Assembly: GCF_027925525.1 (NCBI RefSeq)
Contig: NZ_BSDJ01000022.1
Coordinates: forward strand, 1-64,000
From: Paenibacillus tyrphae
GTDB taxonomy: Bacteria > Bacillota > Bacilli > Paenibacillales > NBRC-103111
Length of the DNA: 64,000 nucleotides
Direction: 5' to 3'
Part shown: in pieces, positions 35,519 through 48,215 of the stretch
How the letters are laid out: each line of letters begins with the position of its first letter
Numbering within the stretch: position 1 is the stretch's first letter
Notes under the pieces: generated by a model
Told to the model about the DNA's origin: nothing
Database searches by the model: none
Seen by the model: only the letters and a program-made list of their open reading frames with translations
Translations under genes and position numbers: made by a program

Positions 35519-36289
35519 ATGCATAAATTTCCGGTATGGCAGCTCGGTGGTTTGAACATCGATATCTCCACGTTTTTGGCGATAATCATCACTTGCATCA
35601 TCGTGTTCACTCTGGCCAGGTTGTCCGTAAGAAACCTGTCCGTCACCAATCCTTCCAAAATGCAAAATTTTCTGGAATGGGTTGTCGAGTTCGTACATGG
35701 CATCGTTGCCAGCACCATGCCTTTAAACAGAGTGAAGCCTTATGTTTCGCTAGGTATGACCTTGATTATGTTTATTTTCGTAGCCAACCTGTTGGGCCTT
35801 CCCTTCGGTATCGTGACAACGCATGACCAACCGCTATCGCTGTTCGGCTATACGATCGTTTCCGAAGAGATGATCAAAACCGCTCACGGCGGTCACGGAG
35901 TCGAGGTTGCTTGGTGGAAATCGCCGACGGCCGACGTTTCCGTAACCTTTGGCTTGGCTGTCATCGTATTCGTACTGACGCATTATTTGGGACTTAAGCA
36001 GAATACGAAACATTATTTGAAGCATTATTTCGAACCGTTTTGGTTCTTCTTCCCTCTGAACGTGATGAAGGAGCTTTCCAAGCCTCTAACACTCGGTCTG
36101 CGTTTGTACGCGAACATTTTTGCGGGTGAGGTGCTGATCGCCACAATTCTGATGGCGGGTATTTTTGGAACTCCGCTGCTTGCAGCATGGCAAGGCTTCA
36201 GTCTTTTCGTCGGCGGCATTCAGGCGTTCTTGTTCACCATTCTTACCATGGTTTATATCTCGCAAGCTACCGTGCATGAGGAGCATTAA
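35519..36289 (+). CDS. atpB: ATP synthase subunit a
   Basis: Stator channel subunit of Fo (256 residues, five to six helices). The essential arginine that faces the c-ring is in the conserved helix LSKPLTLGLRLYANIFAGEV, and VYISQATVHEEH closes the protein. ATG at 35519 is 10 nt after AAGGAGGG; another ATG at 35511 is out of frame. Confidence 0.96.
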   Translation: MHKFPVWQLGGLNIDISTFLAIIITCIIVFTLARLSVRNLSVTNPSKMQNFLEWVVEFVHGIVASTMPLNRVKPYVSLGMTLIMFIFVANLLGLPFGIVTTHDQPLSLFGYTIVSEEMIKTAHGGHGVEVAWWKSPTADVSVTFGLAVIVFVLTHYLGLKQNTKHYLKHYFEPFWFFFPLNVMKELSKPLTLGLRLYANIFAGEVLIATILMAGIFGTPLLAAWQGFSLFVGGIQAFLFTILTMVYISQATVHEEH

Positions 36290-36326
36290 TTTAGATACTC
36301 GCCTTCGTGCTGGTCTGCGAATTTAA

Positions 36327-36590
<264 letters not shown>

Positions 36591-36672
36591 TTGAATGAAA
36601 TCGGTTTGGCGCGGAAGGCAAGAGCCATCCACGCCTTCGTTTTGCCTGAAATGACTGAAAGGAGTGGCATAG

Positions 36673-37167
36673 ATGGGTGGTATGGGTTGGCACTGGGAAT
36701 CCTTTGTATTCGCAATAGTAGCCTTTCTGATCCTGTATTGGCTCTTAAATAAATACGCTTTCGGACCTTTGATGGGAATCATGGAAGCGCGCAAGCGCAT
36801 GCTTGCGGAGCAAATCGAGTCTACTGACAAAAATCGCCGTGAAGCGGAGCAACTCCTGGCCGAACAAAAGCAAGCGATGCAGGATGTTCGCAAGGAAGCT
36901 CACGAGATCATCGAGCAAGCACGCAAAGTAAGCGCCAAGCAAGGCGAAGAAATCGTGGAGCAAGCGAAATCGGAGGCAGCTCGTTTGAAAAACGAAGCGC
37001 TTCAGGATATCGAGAGCGAGAAGAACAAAGCGATTGCAGCCGTTCGCGGTCAAGTCAGCGCTTTGTCCGTCATGATCGCTTCCAAAATTATCGAGAAGCA
37101 AGTTGACGAGAAGTCCCAGGAAGAGTTGGTTGAACACTACTTGAAAGAAGTAGGGGGCAACCGATGA
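36673..37167 (+). CDS. atpF: ATP synthase subunit b
   Basis: Peripheral stalk: one N-terminal membrane helix (FVFAIVAFLILYWLLNKYAF) followed by a long charged coiled coil (about 40-164, Glu/Gln/Lys/Ala-rich). 164 residues. GAAAGGAG precedes ATG. It overlaps atpH by ATGA. Confidence 0.95.
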   Translation: MGGMGWHWESFVFAIVAFLILYWLLNKYAFGPLMGIMEARKRMLAEQIESTDKNRREAEQLLAEQKQAMQDVRKEAHEIIEQARKVSAKQGEEIVEQAKSEAARLKNEALQDIESEKNKAIAAVRGQVSALSVMIASKIIEKQVDEKSQEELVEHYLKEVGGNR

Positions 37168-37715
37168 GCCAGGATCTGATCGCAGCCAAAAGGTACGCCA
37201 AGGCATTATTCGATGTTGCTAGGGAGTCCGACCGGGTTGCTCAAGTCGAGCAAGAGCTCGGAAAGGTCATTGCGGTCTTAAACGAGAATCCGGACCTGTT
37301 CAAGCTCATCAAGCATCCGGGCATCGAGGCTGATGTAAAGATCGGGTTGATCAAGCAAATCTTCGATGCGGACGTATCCGAAGTCGTTATTAACACGCTG
37401 AAGCTGCTCATCCAGCGCCGCCGGGAAGAGACTTTGGAAGCTTTCGCGAAAGCTTACAGCAAAATCGCCAGCGATGCGCTCGGTCAAGCAAGCGCCACCG
37501 TATATACACCAGTGGAACTTAGCGAAGCGGAGCTCGGCACCATTGCCGAAACGTTCGGCAAATTAACCGGCAAACAAATCCGTGTGGAATCGGTTCTCGA
37601 TAAAGGATTGCTCGGCGGCATTCAAGTCCGCATCGGCGACCGTCTGTACGACGGAAGCTTGGCGGGCAAGCTCGAGCGTCTGCACAAAACGTTGAATCAA
37701 TCTCAAGCACTGTAG
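37164..37715 (+). CDS. atpH: ATP synthase subunit delta
   Basis: Links the b stalk to the top of F1. The 183-residue protein has RYAKALFDVARE at the N-terminus and the conserved GLLGGIQVRIGDRLYDGSL toward the C-terminus. Starts within the atpF stop. Confidence 0.95.
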   Translation: MSQDLIAAKRYAKALFDVARESDRVAQVEQELGKVIAVLNENPDLFKLIKHPGIEADVKIGLIKQIFDADVSEVVINTLKLLIQRRREETLEAFAKAYSKIASDALGQASATVYTPVELSEAELGTIAETFGKLTGKQIRVESVLDKGLLGGIQVRIGDRLYDGSLAGKLERLHKTLNQSQAL

Positions 37716-37725
37716 ATAGGGGTGA

Positions 37726-39246
<1,521 letters not shown>

Positions 39247-39262
39247 TATATAATTAACCCGG

Positions 39263-39388
39263 GTATCTGCTGAAGAAACCCGGTGCTCTACGATAAGCCT
39301 GAAACAAGCGTTTCGATGAAGGTTCTCCCTTGCGGAAGCATTGGCCGTTCAGGGCCTGCGGAAGCAAGCGGAGAAGCCTCGAAAGAGA
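39263..39388 (+). promoter_or_regulatory. structured mRNA segment between atpA and atpG
   Basis: A small hairpin ACCCGGG/CCCGGT near 39258-39285 is followed by a long stem: left arm 39311-39333 (TTTCGATGAAGGTTCTCCC..) pairs with right arm 39364-39384 (GGAGAAGCCTCGAAA end). It encloses a second hairpin with GGCC/GGCC (39337-39359). There is no T tract, so it is not a terminator. The atpG ribosome binding site starts right after the stem. Confidence 0.6.
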
Positions 39389-39399
39389 GGTGAGCAGGT

Positions 39400-40257
39400 A
39401 TGGCAAAAGGGATGCGCGAGATTAAGCGCGCGATCAGATCCAAGCAAAACATGAAACAAATAACCAAGGCCATGGAAATGGTTGCGGCTTCCAAGCTTAG
39501 AAGAGCCCAAATGGCGGCGGAATCCGCCCGTCCTTACGCGGATAAGCTGAAGGAAGTGGTCGGCAGCATCGCTGCGGGAACGAAGGGTGTGAAGCACCCG
39601 ATGCTCGAAACCCGTGAGGTGAAAAAGACCGGTTATTTGGTCATCACGTCCGACCGCGGTCTGGCCGGCGGTTATAACGCTAACGTGTTGCGGAAGGTGA
39701 TGTCGGAAATCCGGGAAAAGCACAGCTCTCCTGCCGAATATTCGATCTTCGTGATCGGACGCAAAGGCAGAGACTTCTTCAAGAAGCGGAACGTTCCGAT
39801 TTTGGAGGAAGTTACCGGACTTTCCGATTCGCCGACGTTCTCGGATATTAAGTCGATTGCGGCTGCAGCGGTAGCTAATTTTGAAAACGGGTCGTATGAC
39901 CAATTGTTCCTGGTCTACAACCAGTTTAAAAATGCGATGACTCAAATCCCGACCGTCAAACGCCTTCTTCCGATGGAAGACGTATCCGTCGAAACAACAG
40001 CAGCCTACGAGTACGAGCCGTCTGCCGAAGGCGTATTGGAAGTGCTCCTTCCCAAGTATGCCGAGACGCTCATATACAGTGCGGTACTGGACGGAAAGGC
40101 CAGCGAGTTCGGTGCCAGAATGACGGCGATGAGCAGCGCAACGAAGAACGCGACGAAGATGATCAACGAACTGACGTTGTCTTACAACCGTGCGCGTCAG
40201 GCTTCGATCACGCAGGAAATTTCCGAGATCGTCGCCGGTGCGAACGCTAACGCCTAG
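39400..40257 (+). CDS. atpG: ATP synthase subunit gamma
   Basis: Central rotor shaft of F1 (285 residues): N-terminal helix MREIKRAIRSKQNMKQITKAMEMV, conserved TSDRGLAGGYN, and C-terminal helix SYNRARQASITQEISEIVAGANA. GAGAGGTGAGCAGG precedes ATG. Confidence 0.96.
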   Translation: MAKGMREIKRAIRSKQNMKQITKAMEMVAASKLRRAQMAAESARPYADKLKEVVGSIAAGTKGVKHPMLETREVKKTGYLVITSDRGLAGGYNANVLRKVMSEIREKHSSPAEYSIFVIGRKGRDFFKKRNVPILEEVTGLSDSPTFSDIKSIAAAAVANFENGSYDQLFLVYNQFKNAMTQIPTVKRLLPMEDVSVETTAAYEYEPSAEGVLEVLLPKYAETLIYSAVLDGKASEFGARMTAMSSATKNATKMINELTLSYNRARQASITQEISEIVAGANANA

Positions 40258-40270
40258 ATCGAATCATGGT

Positions 40271-41843
<1,573 letters not shown>

Positions 41844-41857
41844 CGATATAGAACGCG

Positions 41858-41897
41858 GCCGAAGCGCCGATTCTGCAAAAGAATCGGGCTTCGGCGG
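41858..41897 (+). promoter_or_regulatory. long hairpin directly after atpD
   Basis: GCCGAAGC.CCGATTCT pairs with AGAATCGG.GCTTCGGC around a short loop (about 16 bp). There is no T tract, so a processing or stability element in the operon mRNA is more likely than a terminator. Confidence 0.6.
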
Positions 41898-41905
41898 CAA
41901 GACTA

Positions 41906-42012
41906 ATGCTTACGATGTGGCTTTCTTACGAAAGCCCAGCTTATGCTTACGAAGTAGTTTGCCCCTAGGCAAACTCAGCTAATGCTTACGATGCGGCTTT
42001 CTAACGAAAGCC
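41906..42012 (+). repeat. TGCTTACGA-hairpin repeats, atpD-atpC junction (three units)
   Basis: The same family as before atpD. Boxes ATGCTTACGA start at 41906, 41943 and 41982. Hairpins: 41919-41936 (GGCTTTC-TTAC-GAAAGCC), 41956-41975 (AGTTTGCC-CCTA-GGCAAACT) and 41995-42012 (GGCTTTC-TAAC-GAAAGCC). The last ends 2-3 nt before the atpC ribosome binding site. Confidence 0.85.
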
Positions 42013-42030
42013 CTTAGGAGGGGAATCCAA

Positions 42031-42438
42031 GTGAGCACATTCCTGTTGGAAATCGTCACCCCCGAGCGTAAAGTGTTCGCCGAACAGGCGAACATGATTG
42101 TCGTAAAGGGCGTTGAAGGGGAGCTTGGAATTCTGCCGAATCACATTCCGCTGGTCACTCCATTACGAATCGCTCCGATTACTGTGAAACTGAAAGGGTC
42201 GAAAGACACGGTTATTGCAGTGAACGGCGGTTTTATGGAAGTGCGCAAGGATAAGGTGGTTATACTGGCGGAAAGCGCCGAGCTGCCGGAACAGATCGAT
42301 GTCGAGCGTGCACAGAAAGCGAAAGAACGGGCGCAAAGTCGGTTGTCTCAAGCTAAAAAAGACCATATCGACTTCAAGCGGGCGGAACTCTCTTTGCAGC
42401 GTGCATTGAATCGAATTGACGTCTCTGGGAAAAAATAA
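42031..42438 (+). CDS. atpC: ATP synthase subunit epsilon
   Basis: Inhibitory F1 subunit (135 residues). N-terminal beta sandwich (FLLEIVTPERKVFAEQANMI, GELGILPNHIPLVTPL) and C-terminal helical hairpin (AQKAKERAQSRLSQAKKDHIDFKRAELSL split in two). GTG start after TTAGGAGGGG. Confidence 0.95.
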   Translation: MSTFLLEIVTPERKVFAEQANMIVVKGVEGELGILPNHIPLVTPLRIAPITVKLKGSKDTVIAVNGGFMEVRKDKVVILAESAELPEQIDVERAQKAKERAQSRLSQAKKDHIDFKRAELSLQRALNRIDVSGKK

Positions 42439-42450
42439 GAAATGAACTGA

Positions 42451-42485
42451 AAAGACGGGGGAACACGGTTCCTCCGTCTTTTTTC
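42451..42485 (+). terminator. terminator of the ATP synthase operon
   Basis: AAGACGGGGGAA / TTCCTCCGTCTT stem with one bulge and a T6 tail. Confidence 0.85.
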
Positions 42486-42567
42486 TAGTTATTCCGTTAT
42501 ATTGAACGGATCGTATGGGATTAGGCTTCCCGACTTATGAAGGCATTGTGAAAGTGGATGAAAATGT

Positions 42568-42596
42568 TAGACACCCCAAAAGGCATTTGTTATAAT
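42568..42596 (+). promoter_or_regulatory. promoter of the nuo operon
   Basis: TAGACA (42568-42573), a 17-bp spacer and a perfect TATAAT (42591-42596). It lies 85 bp before nuoA. Confidence 0.65.
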
Positions 42597-42680
42597 TGGG
42601 AAGGCATAACATTAACAACTGTCCTGCAAAAGCAAAATGCAGGCGGGACCCAATATAATAAGGGAGGCGGTTCGTTCGCG

Positions 42681-43046
42681 ATGTACATGAACAATTACGT
42701 GGTCGTAACGATTTTTCTCTTCTTAGCGGTATTGCTTCCAATTGCAGCGCTTACAATCGGTCGCTGGCTCCGTCCCTACAAACCGGTGGAGGAAAAGTAT
42801 ACGACTTATGAAAGCGGTAACGAGCCGGTAGGTACGGGTCATGTCCGTTTCAACATCCGGTATTACCTCTTCGCGCTGATGTTTGTCATCTTCGATGTGG
42901 AAACTGTATTTTTGTACCCATGGGCCGTTGCGTATAAGCAATTAGGCTTGTTTGCGCTTGTAGAGATGTGCATATTTGTGGGCTTGTTGGTCATAGGCTT
43001 ACTCTACGCTTGGAAGAAGAAGGTGCTGCAATGGACTTCAATTTAG
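42681..43046 (+). CDS. nuoA: NADH-quinone oxidoreductase subunit A
   Basis: Membrane subunit at the Q-module junction of complex I. The 121 residues contain three helices, with the conserved [13 protein letters not shown] and ESGNEPVG segments. AAGGGAGG is 13 nt before ATG 42681; ATG at 42687 is an alternative. It overlaps nuoB. Confidence 0.94.
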   Translation: MYMNNYVVVTIFLFLAVLLPIAALTIGRWLRPYKPVEEKYTTYESGNEPVGTGHVRFNIRYYLFALMFVIFDVETVFLYPWAVAYKQLGLFALVEMCIFVGLLVIGLLYAWKKKVLQWTSI

Positions 43047-43549
43047 AGAGCATTACGCCGGAGGAACGGCAGGAGCTGGAGCGCAACGTATTCATGACGA
43101 CGCTCGAGCAGGTGAAGGCGTGGGCCCGCAGCAACTCGCTGTGGCCGTTGACTTTCGGACTTGCTTGCTGTGCTATCGAAATGATGGGCACGGGCGCGTC
43201 CCATTACGATTTGGATCGTTTCGGCGTTATTTTCCGGACGTCCCCGCGCCAGTCGGATGTGATGATCGTCGCCGGTACGGTGACGAAGAAGATGGCCCCA
43301 CTCTTGAGGCGCTTGTACGAGCAGATGCCGGAGCCGAAGTGGGTCATTGCGATGGGCTCCTGTGCCACGGCAGGCGGCCCATATGTGAAATCGTACGCGG
43401 TAGTGAAGGGCGTTGACCAAGTTGTTCCGGTCGATGTGTATATTCCCGGCTGTCCGCCGAATCCGGCCGCCCTGATCTATGGCATCAACAAGCTGCAGGA
43501 AAAAATCCGCTATGAAGCGAAAACCGGTAAGCAGGTGACCAATCGATGA
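43031..43549 (+). CDS. nuoB: NADH-quinone oxidoreductase subunit B
   Basis: Carries the terminal [4Fe-4S] cluster N2. The 172 residues include all four cysteines: the CC pair in [11 protein letters not shown], one in [11 protein letters not shown] and one in [10 protein letters not shown]. It overlaps both neighbours. Cytoplasmic, bound to NuoC/D. Confidence 0.96.
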   Translation: MDFNLESITPEERQELERNVFMTTLEQVKAWARSNSLWPLTFGLACCAIEMMGTGASHYDLDRFGVIFRTSPRQSDVMIVAGTVTKKMAPLLRRLYEQMPEPKWVIAMGSCATAGGPYVKSYAVVKGVDQVVPVDVYIPGCPPNPAALIYGINKLQEKIRYEAKTGKQVTNR

Positions 43550-44649
43550 GCGAGGAGCAAAAGCGAGAGAAAGCTGATGCGGCCGCTGCGGAAGAGCAGA
43601 AGCAAGCGAAAGCGGACGCCAATGCAAAGCCGTCGGGCGATCAAGTGGAGACCATTTCAGACGAGCAACCGACGGCGGCCGAAAATGCGAAAGCGAACGC
43701 AGGCGAGCCGTCTGCGAGCGATAGAGTGAAAGCGGGTGCAGAGGCACGCAGCGGCGACACGAAAGCCGCTGGCGGCGAAGCGCCCGAGGCGAAGCCCGCT
43801 CCCGCGGCGGCGTCGATGAGCGGCGAGCCGACGGCAGCGCCGGGCGCCGACATCGCCAAAGCGGGCGGCGCAGGCGAGCCGCCGGGCGGGTACGCCGAGG
43901 CGAAGCCGGCAGCGCCGCAGGCCGACGCCGAAGGCGCACAGCCGCGCGAAGCGGCCGCCGGCGGCAGCGAGCCTGCCGCGGAGGCGCGGAAGCCGCGGGC
44001 CGCGAAGGCCGCCGTAGGCGAGCCCGGCGACGCGCCGGAGGCGGAGCGAGCAGCGCCGAGCGACGCCGAGAAGGAGGCGAAAGCGAAAGCCGCCGCCGAG
44101 GCGAGAGCCGCGCGGGCGAACGCGCGCGCCGCGAAAGCGGAAGGGGCGGAGCCCGAGGCGCCGAAGGAGCCGTCGCCGAACCAGCCGCTGGTGGACCGGC
44201 TCGTGGCGATTTTGAAAGATTTTCGCGAGGATGCGGTCGAAGAAGCTTTTATTAATGAAAAAGACGGTCATATTCCTTATGTTATTGTCAAAGCCGAGGC
44301 TTGGCCGGACGTGGCGGAGCTGCTGCGGACGCATGAGGAGCTGAAGCTGAACTACTTGCGCAATTTGTCCGGGATCGATATGGAGACACATATGGAAGTG
44401 GCCTACCATATCATCTCATTAGAAACGAAGCGCAATTATTGCGTGAAAGTGAAGACGGACCGGGAATCGCCGTCCATTCCTTCCGTGACGCCGATTTGGC
44501 CAACGGCCAATTGGAACGAACGGGAAGTCTACGATTTGTTCGGAATCGATTTTCCGGGACATCCCGACCTGCGCCGGATTATGATGTCTGACGATTGGAT
44601 CGGACACCCGCTGCGCAAAGATTATGAGCCGCTCGACCCGGAGGTGTGA
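43546..44649 (+). CDS. nuoC: NADH-quinone oxidoreductase subunit C with long disordered N-terminal extension
   Basis: The C-terminal ~150 residues are a normal NuoC/30-kDa domain ending in the signature [20 protein letters not shown] and [10 protein letters not shown]. The first ~215 of 367 residues are low-complexity, made almost only of Ala, Glu, Lys, Gly, Pro, Asp and Arg, with no hydrophobic core, and are encoded by very GC-rich DNA (43700-44180). Typical NuoC has no such tail. ATG overlaps the nuoB stop. Confidence 0.93.
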   Translation: MSEEQKREKADAAAAEEQKQAKADANAKPSGDQVETISDEQPTAAENAKANAGEPSASDRVKAGAEARSGDTKAAGGEAPEAKPAPAAASMSGEPTAAPGADIAKAGGAGEPPGGYAEAKPAAPQADAEGAQPREAAAGGSEPAAEARKPRAAKAAVGEPGDAPEAERAAPSDAEKEAKAKAAAEARAARANARAAKAEGAEPEAPKEPSPNQPLVDRLVAILKDFREDAVEEAFINEKDGHIPYVIVKAEAWPDVAELLRTHEELKLNYLRNLSGIDMETHMEVAYHIISLETKRNYCVKVKTDRESPSIPSVTPIWPTANWNEREVYDLFGIDFPGHPDLRRIMMSDDWIGHPLRKDYEPLDPEV

Positions 44650-44655
44650 TGAAGT

Positions 44656-45759
44656 TTGGCCATTAGAACGGAAGAACTGCTGCTGAACGTAGGCCCGCAG
44701 CATCCGAGTACGCATGGAGTGTTTCGGATCGTCGTCAAGCTCGACGGCGAAATCATCACGGAAGCGATCCCGGTCATGGGATATCTGCACCGGGGAACGG
44801 AGAAGCTGGCCGAAAATTTAACTTACACCCAAATTATTCCTTATACAGACCGGCTGGACTATGTATCGGCGATGACGAACAATTACGTGCTTGTCAATGC
44901 CGTGGAGAAGCTCATGCAGTTGGAAATCCCGGAAAAAGCGGAATTCCTGCGATTGATCGTGATGGAACTCCAGCGGGTCGCCAGCCATATGGTTTGGTGG
45001 GGCACGTATTTGCTTGATATCGGGGCGATGAGCCCGTTCTTGTTCGCGTTCCGCGACCGGGAGATTATTATCGACCTGTTCAACGAGCTATGCGGCGCCC
45101 GGCTGACGTACAACTATATGCGGGTCGGCGGAGTCAAGTGGGATGCGCCGGAAGGCTGGATTCAGAAGGTGCGCGAGTTTGTCCCTTACATGAGGGGTAA
45201 GCTGGACCAATATAACGATTTGGTGAGTGGCAACGAAATTTTTCTGGCCCGGATCAAGGGCGTCGGCAAATACGACGCGGAGACGGCTATTGCCTACGGG
45301 CTGAGCGGCGCGAATCTGCGCTGTACGGGGGTAAACTGGGACCTGCGGAAGGACCAGCCTTACAGCATTTACAATCGTTTCGATTTCGACGTCCCGGTAA
45401 GCACGGGCGGCGATTGCTACGCCAGATATTTGCTGCGGCTGGAGGAAATCCACCAATCGCTGCGCATTCTGGAGCAGGCGGTCGAGCAGTTCCCGGCGGA
45501 AGGCGAGATCATGGGCAAGGTGCCTCGTGTGCTTCGTCCCGCCGAAGGGGAGGTATATGCCGGTATCGAATCGCCGCGCGGTGAAATCGGCTGCCATATT
45601 ATTTCCAAAGGAAAAGATAAGCCGTACCGCCTGAAATTCCGCAGACCGTCATTCGTCAATCTGCAGATCCTGCCGAAGCTGCTGGTCGGCGAAACGATGA
45701 CGAACCTGATCACCATTCTCGGAGGCATCGATATCGTTGTCGGGGAGGTAGATAGCTGA
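44656..45759 (+). CDS. nuoD: NADH-quinone oxidoreductase subunit D
   Basis: The 49-kDa Q-site subunit (367 residues), related to the large subunit of NiFe hydrogenases but lacking metal ligands. It has NVGPQHPSTHGVFRI at the N-terminus, GYLHRGTEKLAE and the C-terminal IVVGEVDS. TTG start, 9 nt after GGAGGTG. Confidence 0.96.
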   Translation: MAIRTEELLLNVGPQHPSTHGVFRIVVKLDGEIITEAIPVMGYLHRGTEKLAENLTYTQIIPYTDRLDYVSAMTNNYVLVNAVEKLMQLEIPEKAEFLRLIVMELQRVASHMVWWGTYLLDIGAMSPFLFAFRDREIIIDLFNELCGARLTYNYMRVGGVKWDAPEGWIQKVREFVPYMRGKLDQYNDLVSGNEIFLARIKGVGKYDAETAIAYGLSGANLRCTGVNWDLRKDQPYSIYNRFDFDVPVSTGGDCYARYLLRLEEIHQSLRILEQAVEQFPAEGEIMGKVPRVLRPAEGEVYAGIESPRGEIGCHIISKGKDKPYRLKFRRPSFVNLQILPKLLVGETMTNLITILGGIDIVVGEVDS

Positions 45760-46766
45760 TGCCGGATTTATTGCAAGAGCCGTTAACATGGACGAATACG
45801 GCCATTTTTTTCGCATGGGGCGTCGTGCTGCTTTTGATCGTGCTTGGCTTTGTGACGTATGCGATCTACTTCGAGCGTAAGGTCATCGGCTGGATGCAGC
45901 TGAGGATCGGCCCGAACCGCGTCGGCCCCCTCGGACTGCTGCAATCCGTCGCGGACGTATTCAAACTCTTAATCAAAGAAGATACGATTCCGAAAAAAGC
46001 CGAGCGCGAGCTCTTCATCCTCGCTCCGGTGATTACGTTTATTCCTGCGTTTACGGTCATTGCGGCCATTCCGTTCACGGACCGGCTGATCAGCAGCGAC
46101 CTGAACGTTGGAGTGCTGTACTATGTCGCGCTTTCTGGAATCTCCACCATCGGCATCGTGCTCGGCGGCTGGGCTTCCAATAACAAATACGCCCTGCTCG
46201 GCGGAATGCGCTCCGCTGCCCAGATGATCAGCTACGAAATTCCGCTGGTTATCTCCATCGTAGGCGTCGTGATGATGTCCGGCAGCATGAACCTTCGCAC
46301 GATCGTGGAAGGACAGGCGGGCGGGTTCTGGCACTGGAACTTTTTGCCACAAATTATCGGCTTTGCCGTGTTTGTCGTTGCCGCCGTTTCGGAGCTGAAC
46401 CGGACGCCCTTCGACTTGCCTGAGGCTGAGTCGGAGCTTGTTGCAGGCTACCACGTTGAGTACAGCGGTTTCCGCTTTGCCTTTTTCATGCTTGCCGAAT
46501 ACGTCTATGTGTTCGCCATTGCCGGCTTGACGACGACCGTGTTTTTGGGAGGGTGGCAGGCGCCGCTTCCGTTCCTCGATTTTATCCCGGGGATCATCTG
46601 GTTTTTGCTGAAGTTTGCGTTCATCGTATTTTTCCTGTTCTGGCTGCGCGCAACGATGCCTCGGATTCGGGTGGACCAACTGATGGGACTCGGCTGGAAG
46701 GTACTGCTGCCGCTGGCGCTGGTTAATATTTTTGTAACGGCCATCTATATGGCGATTGCGATGTAA
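45759..46766 (+). CDS. nuoH: NADH-quinone oxidoreductase subunit H
   Basis: Eight-helix membrane subunit that forms part of the quinone chamber and first proton path (335 residues). It has the conserved ERKVIGWMQLRIGPNRVGP loop, FDLPEAESELVAGYHVEYSG and LRATMPRIRVDQLMGLGWK. One-base overlap with nuoD. Confidence 0.96.
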   Translation: MPDLLQEPLTWTNTAIFFAWGVVLLLIVLGFVTYAIYFERKVIGWMQLRIGPNRVGPLGLLQSVADVFKLLIKEDTIPKKAERELFILAPVITFIPAFTVIAAIPFTDRLISSDLNVGVLYYVALSGISTIGIVLGGWASNNKYALLGGMRSAAQMISYEIPLVISIVGVVMMSGSMNLRTIVEGQAGGFWHWNFLPQIIGFAVFVVAAVSELNRTPFDLPEAESELVAGYHVEYSGFRFAFFMLAEYVYVFAIAGLTTTVFLGGWQAPLPFLDFIPGIIWFLLKFAFIVFFLFWLRATMPRIRVDQLMGLGWKVLLPLALVNIFVTAIYMAIAM

Positions 46767-46811
46767 CAAGGACCCGGCAGCCGGATGCCGAGGATGAAAG
46801 GGTGATTGACT

Positions 46812-47255
46812 ATGAAGGGCATCATGAAGGGACTGGGCGTGACCTTTAAATCCATGACCCAGAAAAAAGTGACCTACGCTTATCCCGACGTTCCGCTTCA
46901 AATGCCGGACCGGTTCCGGGGCATCCAGCATTTTGACCCCGAGAAGTGCATTGTCTGCAACCAATGCGCGCGCATTTGCCCGACGGAGTGCATCAATCTG
47001 GTCGGCAAGCCGAACCCGGACCCCGAAAAAAAGGGAAAAGTGATCGATACGTACGATATTAATTTTGAAATTTGCATCTTGTGCGATCTGTGCACGGAAG
47101 TATGTCCGACCGAAGCGATCGTGATGACCAACAACTTCGAGCTGAGCACATACAGCCGCGACGATTTGTTCAAAAACCTGCAATGGCTGAACGAGAACAA
47201 TCACAACGTGCGCAAGGAGAACAACTCGGCGCTTCCGAAAGGCGGGGCGAAATAA
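46812..47255 (+). CDS. nuoI: NADH-quinone oxidoreductase subunit I
   Basis: Ferredoxin-like subunit with two [4Fe-4S] clusters: CIVCNQCARICPTEC and CILCDLCTEVCPTEA. 147 residues. ATG at 46812 follows AAAGGG. It overlaps nuoJ by one base. Confidence 0.96.
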   Translation: MKGIMKGLGVTFKSMTQKKVTYAYPDVPLQMPDRFRGIQHFDPEKCIVCNQCARICPTECINLVGKPNPDPEKKGKVIDTYDINFEICILCDLCTEVCPTEAIVMTNNFELSTYSRDDLFKNLQWLNENNHNVRKENNSALPKGGAK

Positions 47256-47782
47256 TGTTCGGAAATATCGTCGATTTTTTGTCCCGTGGCGAAAATATCG
47301 CATTTTTCATCTGTGCGCTGCTTGCCATCGGCGGGGCGATTTTCATGCTCAGCTTTACCAAAGTGGTCCACATGGTCGTGGCTGTGGCGCTGACGTTCAT
47401 CAGCCTGGCCGGGCTGTATGTCGTCCTCGAAGCGGAATTTGTGGCCGTCGTTCAGATTTTGATCTATGCGGGCGCCATCTCCATTCTGATGATTTTCGGG
47501 ATCATGATGACCAAGCATACGAAGGAAGAGGAAGAAGAGCCGAAGCGGCCGTGGCATAACGGACTATTGTTCGTCGGGGCGGCGGGACTGTTCGGCGTCA
47601 TCTTCTACGCGATCCAGAAGTCGCAGCTTCCTTCCGGCGAATACCCGTCGATGCAGGACAATACGATGGAGATCGGGAAGCTGCTGTTTTCCAACCATGT
47701 GATCCCGTTCGAGTTGATGTCGGTGCTGCTTACGGTCGCTTTCATCGGTGCGATCATCGTGGCGAAGAGAGAGGAGGACTGA
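47255..47782 (+). CDS. nuoJ: NADH-quinone oxidoreductase subunit J
   Basis: Five-helix membrane subunit (175 residues). Typical segments are EAEFVAVVQILIYAGAISIL and FGIMMTKH. The start overlaps the nuoI stop (TAATG). Confidence 0.94.
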   Translation: MFGNIVDFLSRGENIAFFICALLAIGGAIFMLSFTKVVHMVVAVALTFISLAGLYVVLEAEFVAVVQILIYAGAISILMIFGIMMTKHTKEEEEEPKRPWHNGLLFVGAAGLFGVIFYAIQKSQLPSGEYPSMQDNTMEIGKLLFSNHVIPFELMSVLLTVAFIGAIIVAKREED

Positions 47783-47785
47783 GGG

Positions 47786-48103
47786 ATGGGAGCTACCGGA
47801 CTGGCTACGCCTTACTTGACGCTGGCAGCAATTCTATTTTGCATCGGATTGTATGGAGCGCTCTCGAAAAAGCACGCCGTTATCGTCTTGCTGTCTGTCG
47901 AGCTGATGCTCAACAGCGTCAACCTGAACCTCGTCGCTTTTTCCAAGCTGGGCGTCAACCCCGGATTAACTGGGCAAATTTTCTCGCTGTTTAACATTAC
48001 GGTGGCCGCGGCGGAAGTGGCTGTCGGCATTGCGATACTGATTGCGCTGTACCGCAACAAAGGAACAACGGATGTCAACGAGATGGACTCGATGAAGCGA
48101 TAG
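47786..48103 (+). CDS. nuoK: NADH-quinone oxidoreductase subunit K
   Basis: A three-helix membrane subunit of 105 residues. The family motif [15 protein letters not shown] contains the conserved glutamate of the proton path, and [18 protein letters not shown] supplies the second. GAGGAGGACTGAGGG precedes ATG. Confidence 0.95.
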   Translation: MGATGLATPYLTLAAILFCIGLYGALSKKHAVIVLLSVELMLNSVNLNLVAFSKLGVNPGLTGQIFSLFNITVAAAEVAVGIAILIALYRNKGTTDVNEMDSMKR

Positions 48104-48120
48104 CGCAGCTTCCGCAAGCG

Positions 48121-48154
48121 CTTGTCCGGAGCCGGGAAGGGATATCCGGACAAG
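48121..48154 (+). promoter_or_regulatory. hairpin in the nuoK-nuoL gap
   Basis: CTTGTCCGGA (48121-48130) pairs perfectly with TCCGGACAAG (48145-48154). There is no T tract, so it is probably an mRNA stability or processing element in the operon. Confidence 0.55.
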
Positions 48155-48215
48155 AAATCAGAGATCGTGTTCTTAGGCAAGCTTGCGGCAATCTCTTGGA
48201 GGAGGACTTAAGCCC

